A stretch of DNA of 64,000 bases from Adiantum capillus-veneris (lineage: Eukaryota; Streptophyta; Polypodiopsida; Polypodiales; Pteridaceae): assembly GCA_014529385.2 (NCBI GenBank), contig CM043964.1:8815497-8879496 (forward strand), in the 5' to 3' direction. The stretch's first letter is position 1. Each line of letters begins with the position of its first letter. The notes under the pieces were generated by a model, which saw only the letters and a program-made list of their open reading frames with translations, was not told the DNA's origin and did no database searches. Position numbers and translations under genes: made by a program. This document shows positions 43,759-54,519 of this stretch, one piece after another.

Positions 43759-44182
43759 GATAGCTCGTTGCTCTGGTCGTATTCCTCCTAGTTGAGTCTT
43801 TGCATACTTATTAGGAGCCATGTATGAGGATGCTTGTGGTGGTTGTGTCTTCACCGAGGACTTTGGAATCGACTTTTGATGCACTTTATTCACTGTAATG
43901 ATGACATTGATTCCTGGCTCATTGATCTTCTTGAAGCTCAAAGTGTTCTACAGAGTCATAGAACTCGTCGTCTTCTTCATCTTTTGATTCTCCACATTTC
44001 TTTGTTTTTTCCTGATGTCGAGAGCTTTTTGATGTCTCGTTCTCTTCGTTTTCCTGGATTACACTCACTACAGAATAAGGAACGACATCATAGCCATTTT
44101 CATGACAAAACTTTGTTGTGGGAGCATCCTCCACGGCGCACTCGTCCAGAGTAGGTAAGATGTGTTCCCATCCAAAAGGCTC
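43759..44182 (-). pseudogene. Element A post-protease region
   Basis: Segments APTTKFCHENGYDVVPYSVV and an acidic run correspond to TTPTKFCYENGYDIVPYYML in element B, which follows the protease there. A further ORF (NVIITVNKVHQKSIPKSSVK) leads into the Copia-type LTR. Compared with B, about 350 residues with the second protease-like domain are missing, so A has an internal deletion. Confidence 0.55.
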
Positions 44183-44830
44183 TCACTCTTCTTTAGGAAA
44201 TGGTTCTGGGATATAGTCCCTATCCTCTATAACCCGTTCTAGGATACATTCCTCGCGTTTCAAGCTATCACATTGTGAAGCTCCACACATCCACAGTTCT
44301 TTAGGCTTCCCTAACCAAGCTGGAGGTTCTGATCGTGCTACTGTGGCGGAATCAAACTCCTCAACCGGTGTTCTCGTCACATCCCTATAGCTATGGTCCC
44401 TCAAGTTTATCTTTGTTATGGTTTCCATATGTCTCAGGTATATATGGTCATAACCCCAATCTTGGACCATTTTCAATTGTCGCATGAATGGTCTTCCCAG
44501 AGTGATGTCATAGTTGTTCTTCTTGCCAAAGTCAACAAGAGCAAAAGTGTGTTCATATTCAATGCCACAAGAAGTAACAAGTACTTTTTCTAGCAGTCCT
44601 AGGGGCTTTTCCTTGTGTCCGTCTGCAAGCTGCAGGGTCATTCGTGTGGATATCAAGGCAGGTTTTTCCCATTTTTTCCAAACCTCTTTGGTTGCAATGG
44701 CCACACCAGCTCCACTGTCAAGGATTGCCATGGTTTTTACATTATTGAATTCCATAGGAAGGGTGGTGTTTCCATCTTCTCCCTCGTAATACTCGCCTAC
44801 CTTGTTTAATGGCACTGGCCTAGTATTTAG
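44183..44830 (-). pseudogene. Element A aspartic protease
   Basis: ORF with MAILDSGAGVAIATKEVWKK at residues about 31-50 (active-site DSGA), LQLADGHKEKPLGLLEKVLV, and YDITLGRPFMRQLKMVQDWG. About 70 percent identical by eye to element B. It cleaves the polyprotein in working elements. The frame differs from gag by an indel near 44830. Confidence 0.75.
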
Positions 44831-45693
44831 TGAGGCATTTCAAGCTCTTTGATGCCTTCGTCGATTTGAGTCATTGGGGTTTTTACACCAAATTTCTCTA
44901 GACATTTACCCACATTAGCCTACATGTTTGGTCTTATTCTGAGCAACTCGGCTAACAATATTGTACAGGTGACTGGGGTAGATAGAATATCTACTAGCCC
45001 CTTTGAATTGATGGCCTTGTTGGGAGATAGTCTCTGTGATGGGACTGCAACCACATCTGACTTGGTCTCGTACTCTCCCATGTAGGACGGTAGTGTTCTT
45101 AACGAATGGGGTTGACTATCCATAGATTGTACAGATCCTTTGTCACTCCAATACGATCGCACGTCTAGATTCATTTGAGATCCAATCTCAAATTCCTCTA
45201 TTGGTGGTAGAAACACTCCTCGTTCATCACCAGTCTTGTCTACTCGTCTTCTTAGGTCATCGGCTTCATTGGCCTCTCTGACTTGTTTCCACAATTTGTC
45301 AAGACCATCTACCTCTTTACAATCCTCAGGTATAGCTTGGTGAAATCCCTCAAAAGAGTTATCCGTGGTATTCAGTACTTTCCTTGGTTCTAATGCTGGG
45401 TCTTTGAGGTTTGGTCTGTGCTCATGACTAGAATCTGACTCTTTTAGTTCCTGGTTTGGTGGGATTACTTGTGTAGGCATGACACGGATCACATCCTCAG
45501 GTTTTGTAACTGGTGGTTCTAGTAAAGCTTGGGCTGCTTGAATCATTTTCTGGCACATTTCAAATTTTTGCTTTTCTAGTTCCGCATAGGGATATGTCAT
45601 CCACCTATGTTCTTGGGTTTTGTTGTTTTTTAGCCTCACATCATAGGTTTCCAAGAGGGCATCTAATGTCTCATTAACCTTCTCTGCCAACAC
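44831..45693 (-). pseudogene. Element A Gag-Pro linker
   Basis: Continues the gag frame after a TGA at 45700-45702. It has EKVNETLDALLETYDVRLKN as in B, a proline-rich middle, and LSTPVTCTILLAELLRIRPN followed by a TAG where B has Trp. The frame carries on NVGKCLEKFGVKTPM beyond that stop. The stops are the types expected from C-to-T or G-to-A changes. Confidence 0.65.
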
Positions 45694-45699
45694 AGATCC

Positions 45700-47025
45700 T
45701 CATGAACTAGCACTTCTCGGTTTCTCATTCATGGATGGTTCTTCTAGAGGTTTAACCATCTGTGTAAGAGAAGGTGCTTCCTTTTCCTCATGTTGTTTTA
45801 TCTTCTCCTTAGCTTCGGTAAGCTTCTCAGCTAGGGATTTTTGCTCTCGTTCCCTGCGTGCTTTCATCCTAGTCTTTCTAGCTTTCCAACTATTTCGTTT
45901 GCTCTTGGTTTTCTGACTAGGTGCGTCTGTCTTTGGTCCATCATCTGTCTTTGGACTCATGTCACTTTCCGTGTTCTTTGTCTCTAGATTTTCATAAGTT
46001 TTCTTTTGAGCTTGTGCTCTCATAACCATTTGAACTGGTACAACATTTTCATTTTCTGAGCTACTAGGGAGCTGAACAATCCTTGATACATTTGTCGTGA
46101 TTTTCCTGATTTGGTTTGGTTTTGTCGGGCAATCGGGGATCAAGTGAGTGATGCCACACTCAAGACAATAGGCATTTACTTCAATGATCTCCGTATGAGG
46201 ACATTGTTTGACCAAGTGGTTTTCACGACTTTTGTGACAATCTGTCTCTAGTTGAGGAGATTCTTTTAGCATTTCCTCTTGGCTATAAGCAAGCTTTGAC
46301 CTAAATAAGCTGCTATTTGCAATGAATCGCAGCGTCCTTTCGTCCATTTCATACCTTCTTTCTTTCGACTGAAACCCAGGAGGTGGAGGTTGTACCGGCC
46401 TCACCACTCCATGTGTTTCTCTCACATTTTGTTTCTCCGAAGGGTAGTACCCACTTTGGTTGCTATACCACATTGTAGCTGGTACTGGCGTTGGTTTATT
46501 TGATGCTTCCATCATTGGTATGTATCTCATGTCTACCGGCATTCTAGCACCTAGCAGCAGCGGAGGTTGTTGTCCTAAGACAATCTGTGGCCTTAAAACT
46601 TCTACTGGTCCTGGCGCATTCCCCTTAATGTATCTAGGTGGAGTAGGTGCTTCTAGAACAGGTTGTACATACCTCTCCCTAACATTTTCCATGCTGTAAT
46701 AGCACTCTTCCTTCGTATGGTTTGTCCATTTTCTCTCAATTTCACACCACTTCGGCTCTCCCGAATCAGACCTTACAAGAAGAATCAACCTCTTGACCAA
46801 GTTGTCGATAAGCTTTTCTTGATCAATAGGTGCCGTTGGCTTGGCAATGGACTCACTTGTCTGTGAAACACTGTGCTGAGAGGATGTGTCATTTCCTTGA
46901 CTCTTTAACTCCGTTTCTTTGTATGCCTCACAATTATCCACTAGATAAAGAGCTTCTTTGATCAACTCATTTAGCGTCATCCTCCTTATCATATGCAGAT
47001 CCTTCTGAAGGCCCACATGTCTCAT
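45700..47025 (-). pseudogene. Element A Gag C-terminal half
   Basis: A 441-residue ORF. It starts GLQKDLHMIRRMTLNELIKE and VDNCEAYKE like element B, then a proline-rich linker (VEVLRPQIVLGQQPPLLLGA). A damaged knuckle (CHKSRENHLVKQC, second Cys replaced by Ser) and an intact one (CLECGITHLIPDC) follow. A Lys/Arg/Glu-rich part (KRNSWKARKTRMKARREREQ) closes it. Same frame as the two ORFs before and the one after. Confidence 0.7.
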
Positions 47026-47028
47026 TCC

Positions 47029-47940
47029 CTAGATAAAGATCAGCATCAGTCGTGCTTGCGTAGGTAATTCCTCTCTCGAACAGAGCTTAACATATCTCTT
47101 GAGCCGTAATGATGCTTTGCGTACTGATTCATTCTCTTTCTGTTTGAATCTATGGATTTGTGAGACTGTGTTGTGAGCAATGCCTTTTGGCGAGAACTCT
47201 TCAATAAACTCCTCAAACAACTCATCTAGGGTCTCAAAATCCTATTTTTCCATCGAGTCTAATCATGTAGCTGCATCATCTTCTAGAGTCAATCCAAATC
47301 CCGCAAATTGTGTCGCAAAATCTGAAACTTCCTCTGCTCTAATCACTCTTCTAAAAGTCGTTACGTGATCTCTCGGATCTTTATCTCCGGAGTATTTTCT
47401 GTTTACCCATTTCTGGACTTGGGATGGTCTAACTCGTTGATTGTCTACAAGTCTAACCAGAGACTCTCCCAATCCTTCTTTCGTTATCGCTCTTGAAGGG
47501 AATCCTGGTGGCTCTCTTCTTGGAATTCCTATAGGAATTCTCGTGTTTGGTGGAGGCATTTGTGGTCCTTCATTGACCAAATATCCACCTCTTTCTGGTA
47601 CAGTCTGTGGATTTGTGCTTTCTACAACTCTATATTCTCGTCCATACTTGTCGACAACTATAGATCTCCATTGACAGTCGACTCCGTATGTGTAAACATA
47701 TAAGAGCTTGTAATCCGTTATCTCTTCTAGGTATGGATCTGAGCACCTATAAAGATTGACCTCATTCTCGTCTATGTATCTATATAGTCCTTCACTCTCA
47801 TGAACAATCATCCAAACTCTCTCAACAAGATGGATCTTTATCAATTGCAAGTTTGGAAGATCCATTGTGGGAGGATATTCCTCTATCATCGGGATCTCCA
47901 AGGTTGTGTAAGTTGCATTTGAATCTAGGGTAGACATGAT
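47029..47940 (-). pseudogene. Element A Gag N-terminal half
   Basis: ORF 47263-47937 begins MSTLDSNATYTTLEIPMIEE. Its N-terminal domain (ERVWMIVHESEGLYRYIDEN ... VDKYGREYRVVESTNP) is shared with B and partly with C. The gag core then begins (VRPSQVQKWVNRKYSGDKDP, TQFAGFGLTLED). TGA at 47263-47265 and TAG at 47242-47244 interrupt it. ORF 47029-47220 continues MFEEFIEEFSPKGIAHNTVS and RLKRYVKLCSREELPTQARL. All in one frame. Confidence 0.7.
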
Positions 47941-48392
47941 TTCTGGGCTTAAGAGCTTTTGCTTGGTTCAAGTAGACTTAGTCCACTGTGTTCAAGTTCT
48001 TTGGCTAGGAAAAAGTCGAAACTATGTCCAAAACCGCAACCGTTTCGTCACAATTCTCGTAAATTGTCGCTTTTAGACACCCCTAACTTGCGGATGTATT
48101 TTGAGGCCTCAAACGACGTTTTTTTTCAAAGCTGGACTAAATGGTTGCCGTTGGAATACATTTAGTTCATGTTTTGCTCTAAGATCTGTAGAGCCGCTCT
48201 CAAGCTATGTTTTGATATAAAAACTTTTCCGATCCGATACCGTTTGTGAAAGTTATGGCCAAAACAGTGAAATGCAGTTTAGACTGGTCAAAATGAGTCC
48301 AAATTCAATTTTGAAAAAATATTTGGGATCTCTATGACACTGTGAACACTTCTGTATGGTCAAAATTACAGTTGGATCCTAAACTAGCCTAG

Positions 48393-50095
48393 AGACATCC
48401 TACGCGTAGGATGTCTATATGCTGAGAATTTAACAAAATTTGGTCCAGAGACTCCCCTTAAGTCTAGCAACACAATGGTATGCTCAGAATTTCATTTGGT
48501 CCGAAAAATGGCCTTGAGACATCCTACGCGTAGGATGTCTTTTTGCTCAGAATGACTTGAAATTTTCACCCCAGCTTCTCCTTGATGTGCTGATCACAGT
48601 GGTGTGCTCATAGGTTGGTTTGGAGTCCTAAATCAACTTGGAGACATCCTATGCGTAGGATGTCTTTTTGCTCTGTTTCAGCTCAAACTTGCACTGTAGC
48701 TTCCCCTTTATGTGCTAAACTCACAGCTATTTTTACTTTTTGATTCTGACACCTATAGGTTGGTCAAATGATCAAGAATCTGTTCCAAAATCCTGATGTC
48801 TGTTCTGATGAATTCCTAAGTCAAATCAACTCCAAATTGGACCAAACTTGACTAGGAGGCTTGTTTAAGGCTATACAACACCCTGCTATGTCCACATTTT
48901 CATTTTGGCCTCTAAATCATGCCTTAGACATCCTACGCGTAGGATGTCTAACTGCTCAAAATTGCCCCAAATTTGAACCACAGACTCTCCTTAAGGTGCT
49001 GATCACTGTGGTATGCTCAGAATTTTGTTTAGAGTCCAAAATCACACACAAGACATCCTATGCGTAGGATGTCTTTTTGGCCTGTTTGACCCCAGACTTG
49101 TCCCACAGCTTCCCCTTGATGTCAGCAACCCATTTCTATGCTTAGATTTTAATTTAGATGTCAAAAGACCCCAAAACTAGTTGTTCTTGCCTTTTTCTGT
49201 CAAGAATACTAAAGTCTGCTCAATCTTCACTTTCACTGACCCAAATGAGATGAAATTTATCATATACACTCAATACAACATTTAGAACATGCCTATGGAG
49301 TCATCCTATGGTTTGGTCTCAAAATTAGGCCTTGGACACAATTTGGGTAGGATGTCTGGCAATTTTTGTCTTTTGGCTTTAATCTGTCAAAATTTGGTCA
49401 AATTTTCACTTTCCAGGTGAAAATAAGGTAAAACCTACCTTCTAAACACAGTGGTAACCTCAGATTTTCAAAAAAATGCCCAGATCACCCTGTAGACATC
49501 TTACGCATAGGATGTCTACTGCTGATTTTTTGAGACTGAAGTATCCCTGATGCTTCCTTATGCTCTCAGCCAGTGCAAGTATGCTTCACAATTGCAAAAA
49601 CATGCAAAAATCACTCAATTAAGCCTTTGTAGAAATTTTACGTTTTCTGACTCCGCCTTTTGGCTTTTGGTCAACAAAAATAGGGAAAAACACCCAAGTC
49701 AATATGTTACTAGGGTAAAACCTACCCTCTGAACCCACTGGTGCAGTCAAAATTTTCAAATTTGGTCTCGAGAACCCCCTTGAGACATCTTATGCGTAGG
49801 ATGTCTACTGCTGATTTTTTGAGACTCAAGTATCCCTGATGCTTCCTTATGCTCTCAGCCAGTGCAAGTATGCTTCACAATTGCAAAAACATGCAAAAAT
49901 CACTCAATTAAGCCTTTGCAGAAATTTTATGTTTTCTGACTCCGCCTTTTGGCTTTTGGTCAACAAAAATAGAGGAAAACACCCAAGGCAATATGTTACT
50001 AGGGTAAAACCTACCCTCTAAACCCACTAGTGCAGTCAAAATTTTCAAATTTGGTCTCCAGAACCCCCTTGAGACATCCTACGCGTAGTATGTCT
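48393..50095 (-). repeat. Element A leader: array of nine 24-bp palindromes
   Basis: The half-site AGACATCCTACG followed by its reverse complement is perfect at 48393, 48517 and 48926. It has one change at 48642, 49051 and 50072, and is more worn at 49334, about 49494 and 49783. Steps are about 124, 125, 284, 125, 283, 160, 289 and 289 bp. All lie between the primer site and gag. It is preserved better than the sequence between copies, except for the recent 289-bp duplication. Confidence 0.9.
49510..50090. repeat. 289-bp direct duplication in element A leader
   Basis: About 49510-49798 and 49799-50087 are nearly identical (for example TGATGCTTCCTTATGCTCTC and CCAGTGCAAGTATGCTTCAC in both), each ending with a palindrome copy. 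This shows the array grows by duplication of ~289-bp units. Confidence 0.9.
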
Positions 50096-50619
50096 ATGTT
50101 TACAAAATTGCAGGTTTTCTTCACAGAATCCTTGCAAATACTCTTTTATATGCACATCATCAGTGAGTCATACAAAAATATCCACAAAAGCTTGTTTAAT
50201 GTATTTTTACCCTCAAAAGCACACTTTTCCGTGATTTCAAATGCAATCAAGCACTTTAGAAAATAATTCAATGCTGAATAGCTCTAGATCAGAATCGGAT
50301 CACTTACCTAAAGCTACTCCTACAAATCATATGGGGTTTTGCATCTATGAGTAGAAAAATGCTTCACTGCCACACACGGACTAGGAAACGCTTTTATCAC
50401 CTCACAAATCACTCGACCACCAACAACTACTCTAATCCACAGATCCTAACTAAACCTATCTAGTCGCAGACCCTCAGCAAGACACACCCTTCCTGGCTAT
50501 CCACTTGATCGCGGAATATCCTCTTCCGGATCCACTTAAGAAAAACGCTTTCTTTAGCCGAAACTAAATCAAGCAACCATCACACGAGTGTTAGTAGAAA
50601 ACCTACTTAGGTCCTTGTG

Positions 50620-50637
50620 TCCCCAGCAGCGGTGCCA
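50620..50637 (-). promoter_or_regulatory. Element A primer-binding site (tRNA-Asp)
   Basis: On the minus strand TGGCACCGCTGCTGGGGA starts one base from the 5' LTR. It matches the plant tRNA-Asp primer site at 15 of 18 positions. The three changes may be decay. Confidence 0.8.
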
Positions 50638-50638
50638 A

Positions 50639-51594
50639 TGTTGGACGGCCGAGACTCACACACCCATGAAGTGCATGCAAACACTACCTAGATCAACATA
50701 ATGTCAATCAAGGACACAGATGACACGATAGGCACACGAAGGAAATCTCTTTAGCTTGTCAGGCTGAGACCATCCTACACATACAACACTCTGGAAGGCC
50801 AACTAAACCACAATCAAGAACCTCACTGCTCTCAACTACACCACCTAGCCACATACACACATACGGAAGGTAACTCACCTAATCATGCCAGATTTCTACG
50901 AAACTTAAGGAACACCATCCCCTCACTAGGATACACCTGTCCCTAAGCTTCTACACTCAAAATCCTCACTCTAAACCCATCTGCGGAAAATGCGTAGAAT
51001 GACAGAAGAGAATTTTGAAAGTGCCCGAAACTAAAATTTATGAGTACCTATGCGTAGCTTATGTCGCCACAATTCTATAGACTACTAGCACGTAGAAATT
51101 AGACATCATTTAATACACTTACGACCACAAATAGCTCGTAGATGCGTCGGCGTGTGTGCTTCGTCTCACGTGGAATTCTTGGTGTTGTCGCGTAGCTCTC
51201 CTCGAGCCTACAACAATGGTGCAATCGGATCTCAAATGTGTTGAGCGAGCCAGGCGTAGCGAGAGGATAAAGCTCACGCTCACTCTCTTTCTGTCTCACA
51301 CACAGTAGACGGCAGCGCTCAGTTTTGATTATGATCAAAGTCTCTTTACAAAATGACCTAGATACCTTTTATACTAAGGCTACCTTAGGTTTAACCAAAA
51401 ATGGGGTTGAAAGGGTCAAATAGCTTTGTATTTACAATCTGGAAGTGCCATTGCACCCCGGCTTCTGAAACTAGAATAACTACTTATTACAAATGACGTT
51501 TATAGCCATAATCCGTAGCATCTCATAACTCGCAAAAGATAAGACTTTGGTACGAAACTTGAGTTATGTCGTGTTGTTGACCCAGCGGTCAACA
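50639..51594 (-). repeat. Element A 5' LTR (956 bp)
   Basis: Begins TGTTGGACGG and ends GGTCAACA in plus-strand view. It is the partner of 38142-39096. It carries the same terminal hairpin (51575-51594). On the minus strand, TAGTATAAAAGGTATC (about 51362-51377) gives a TATA box for element transcription. Confidence 0.93.
51362..51377 (-). promoter_or_regulatory. TATA box of element A LTR
   Basis: TATAAAAG on the minus strand. In the 3' LTR the same place reads TATATAAGG, and the LTRs of B and C have TATATAAG and TATAAAAG at similar places. Confidence 0.6.
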
Positions 51595-51599
51595 CATAT
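51595..51599. repeat. Target-site duplication of element A (right)
   Basis: CATAT versus CATAC at 38137-38141. Confidence 0.7.
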
Positions 51600-51859
51600 C
51601 GACACGAATATGCTCAATCAAGGTAATATAGGACTTGAAGAATCACTACCAGCACGTCATTGACACCATGCTGGGTGGGGAGCGTTTTTTTGCGGTTCTG
51701 CATCAGTTCAGCCATTTGTCTTACCTTTGGTACAAGGCAATGTACCGTTTCAAGTTTTAATCTATGTCCTAGTATAAGAGGGTATACACACCTCCTTGTA
51801 AAGATTTTTTTTTTTTTGCAAGCTAAGTAGTGTGTCTTTCCAGCTCTCTCTTAGTAATC

Positions 51860-53039
51860 ATGGCAAGTGTAGCATTTCCAACATTTAAAGGAAAGAAGGG
51901 AGAGGATTTGGTAACAGACTTCCTAGATGACTTTGAAGTATCATGTGTAGTGAGCAACAAAGATACAGATGAATACCGGATTGGAATCTTTAAGCATCTC
52001 ATGAAGCTAGAAGCTAGATCATAGTACAATGCACTTCCACAAGCAACCAAAGATGTCTGGGAGCCCTTAAAAACTGCTTTTAAGAGGCACTTTGGGGGAG
52101 GTACCGCTTCAGAGAAGTTGTGGGACAAGTTGAGAGACTTGAAGCAGGAGGGTCTTTTGGAATATGCCACCTATGAGTCCAAATTTGTGGATTTGTGGGA
52201 ACGGTCGGTTGAGTCACTGGCAAGGGGAGAAGATGCACCCGATTTCCTAAAGAAAGACCGGTTCACGCATGGCTTATGGTTGCTTCTCAAGGAGAAGGTG
52301 AAGGGTAGATTCCCGGCCACGTATGAGTTAGCCGTTGAGATTGCTCGCCTTAAGGAAGAAGCTACGAATGAAATCCAAAGAAACTGAGTCAACAGAAGCA
52401 CGAACATCATGTAGACCAACAACCACGACAACCACCATTCCACCACCACCATCGACTCTTGGGGTAAGAGATGACCAACAAGATACGTTGACCCATATTA
52501 CTGACCAAATGCATAATTTGTCTGTCCACTTGATACAGCAAGGAAGGAATCAAGAAAGAGATCAAGACCCAGGAAGAGCACGACAAAAAAACAGGGTGTA
52601 TCACTGCTACAACTGTAGAGAAGATGGTCACGGTATATACTACTGTCCCAAACCACCACGACAAAACTATAATAGACGAGGTAGGAGGAACCAACTGTCA
52701 CCCCCTAGACAAAGAACACCCCCACCCCAAGCACCAACCCCACCAACACAAATTCTATGTCCACCCCAGGCACCATCACAAGCATCCATTCCACCTTTTC
52801 CACCAGCACCACTACCTGATCGCCTTGTAAAAATCATAAGGCTAGAAGAGAAAGGAAAAGTCGTAGTAGTGGATCCACCCAGAGCAAAGGAGAGGGACAA
52901 GGGTAAAGAGAAGGTAACCTTTTTAGAACCATTTGAATCCATGACTATGAAAAGAGTTAGGAGGGAGAAAGCCACACAATCAGATGATGAGAGAAGCGTG
53001 AGAGGAGAGACTAGCAAGAGGCCATCCAGGCCACAATGA
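51860..53039 (+). pseudogene. gag: Element D (Gypsy, Tat type) Gag, broken
   Basis: I place the start at ATG 51860 (MASVAFPTFKGKKGEDLVTD), which lines up with MAFSYPEFHGRSDEDVEEFL of element E. The gag domain follows (WEPLKTAFKRHFGG, EYATYESKFVDLWERS, KKDRFTHGLWLLLKEKVKGR). A zinc knuckle CYNCREDGHGIYYC and a long proline-rich stretch follow. Defects are a TAG at 52022-52024, a frameshift between 52335 and 52387, and a TGA at 53037-53039. Gag packages the element RNA. Confidence 0.8.
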
Positions 53040-53933
53040 AAATTGGGCATCACCGACTTCCAGTTAGGGGAAAGTTCTAAACCCTATGATCTAATGTTGG
53101 ATGTGGCGGAGCAAGGACCAAAGATTACATGGCCACAACTGCTACATCTTGCACCAAAGGTAAGTCGGAAAAGGTCCAAAATGGTGAGTACAAGACGCTC
53201 CAAAGCAAAGGTATCCGGAGCAATTTCAGATTGCAACATGGACAACATCCTTCCAACTATCGACGTCAACATAAAAGGGAAGATAATTGGGAATACCTAC
53301 ATTGATGGAGGTGCACAAATCTGTGTGATGAGCAAAGCTATGATGCTTCATTTAGGGGTTGAAGTTGACATGCCTTCTCCATGCAAGGCAAAGATGGCGA
53401 ACAACGCGAAGGTAAAGTGTGTAGGTGTGGTAAGTGCTGTGAAGATAAAATCTTTCAACACTGAGGTAGAGGTAGATGTTTTTGTAATGCCTACCAAGGG
53501 GGAGGGCTATCCACTAATCTTGGGAAGGCCATGGTTGATGGCCATAAAGGAAAAACAGGACTGGGGCAGTGGCCTTCTACGCATGACTCGTATGAAAGGG
53601 GAGACAATGTACTACGACATAAAGATTGGCAAGAAGAAGCAAATGAATTTGGAAACAACAGCAGATGAAACCACTAGGGAGTCTTTGAGTTCTGAGGAGG
53701 AGACCACATCCACCGACAAAAGTGACAGCTCTATCGATGTGATGGGCATCCCCGGGGGATTCACTCTATATAACAAACAGGACGCCACCTGCGAGAGGAG
53801 AACTTTGATAAAACCCCTATATACGAATCATATTAGGAAATATGACCCCCCTTTCCATGCTTATACGAAAGTCAATGCAAAAAACTATCATACCCCTATC
53901 TTTCATCTAAAATTTAGGTCTCACATGATCTAA
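53040..53933 (+). pseudogene. Element D protease
   Basis: Same frame as the second gag part. It contains ITDFQLGESSKPYDLMLDVA, the protease active site NTYIDGGAQICVMSKAMMLH (DGGA, as in element E), and YPLILGRPWLMAIKEKQDWG. An acidic Ser/Thr/Glu-rich tail follows. It is 296 residues as annotated, from an internal Met. Confidence 0.8.
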
Positions 53934-54339
53934 CTAAGTAAAACTAGTCAAAGAGTGTGTAGCATAGTGACTCGCAATGTACTAAGGAACCACTTCTGTT
54001 GATAACTAGATATACCCTCAATGTGTCTTAGTTTGACTTTCAAACTATGTGCTCGTTCAGCCTACTCTCTAGCTACTCGTCTAATTGTGACCCATCTAAA
54101 TTACTCAAAGAACATGGTTATAAAGTTGTGTTAGGTTCTCTGTGTAAATTTGCATCTATACAAACTCTTTACACTTTTCATCCCTCAACAAATGAACTAT
54201 AATAACAAAACAAGCAATTGATACAAAGAAATGTTGGTTCTTGCATGTATCTTGGTAGCTATTGACTCACAAGTTTGAGGAAAGACTCTTTTGGGAAGCC
54301 ATGATTTTGAAACACAAAAACTTCCTCTCATTTTTTTCT

Positions 54340-54375
54340 TTTCTCACTCCCCCACCCCCCCCCCCCCCCCCCCAA
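54340..54375. repeat. Poly-C run
   Basis: About 19 C at 54355-54373, after a CT-rich stretch. It lies in the broken pol region of element D. Confidence 0.9.
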
Positions 54376-54519
54376 AATATGATACCCCCTCCCTTATTTT
54401 TAAGCTTAGGAGATAAACTATTGGGGGCCTACCCCTAGCTTATACACTTATGTAACTTGTAAAGATACCCCCCTCCCCTGCACATACATGGTGTGGTAAG
54501 TTTTCCATGGTGAATCCTC

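Larger units (their letters stand above)
38142..51594 (-). mobile_element. Giant element A: 13.45-kb LTR element with gag-protease only
   Basis: Complete by structure: LTRs of 955 and 956 bp with TG...CA ends, a tRNA-Asp primer site, a polypurine tract, and near-identical 5-bp flanks. Coding capacity on the minus strand is Gag, a protease and a basic W-(I/V)-P-K repeat tail. No reverse transcriptase, RNase H or integrase motif was found in any frame I read. It resembles non-autonomous large retrotransposon derivatives that keep gag. The interior holds a secondary Copia-type insertion and two tandem arrays. Stops and one frameshift break the ORF. Confidence 0.85.

Noticed and set aside
49550-50021. 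Two near-identical 60-residue ORFs as a duplicated small gene
   Set aside because: They lie within the 289-bp leader duplication, with start and stop kept by copying; sequence has no protein-like conservation.
48393-50095. CRISPR array from regularly spaced palindromic repeats
   Set aside because: Spacing is 125-290 bp, spacers are related to each other, no cas genes, and the array lies in a eukaryotic LTR element leader.
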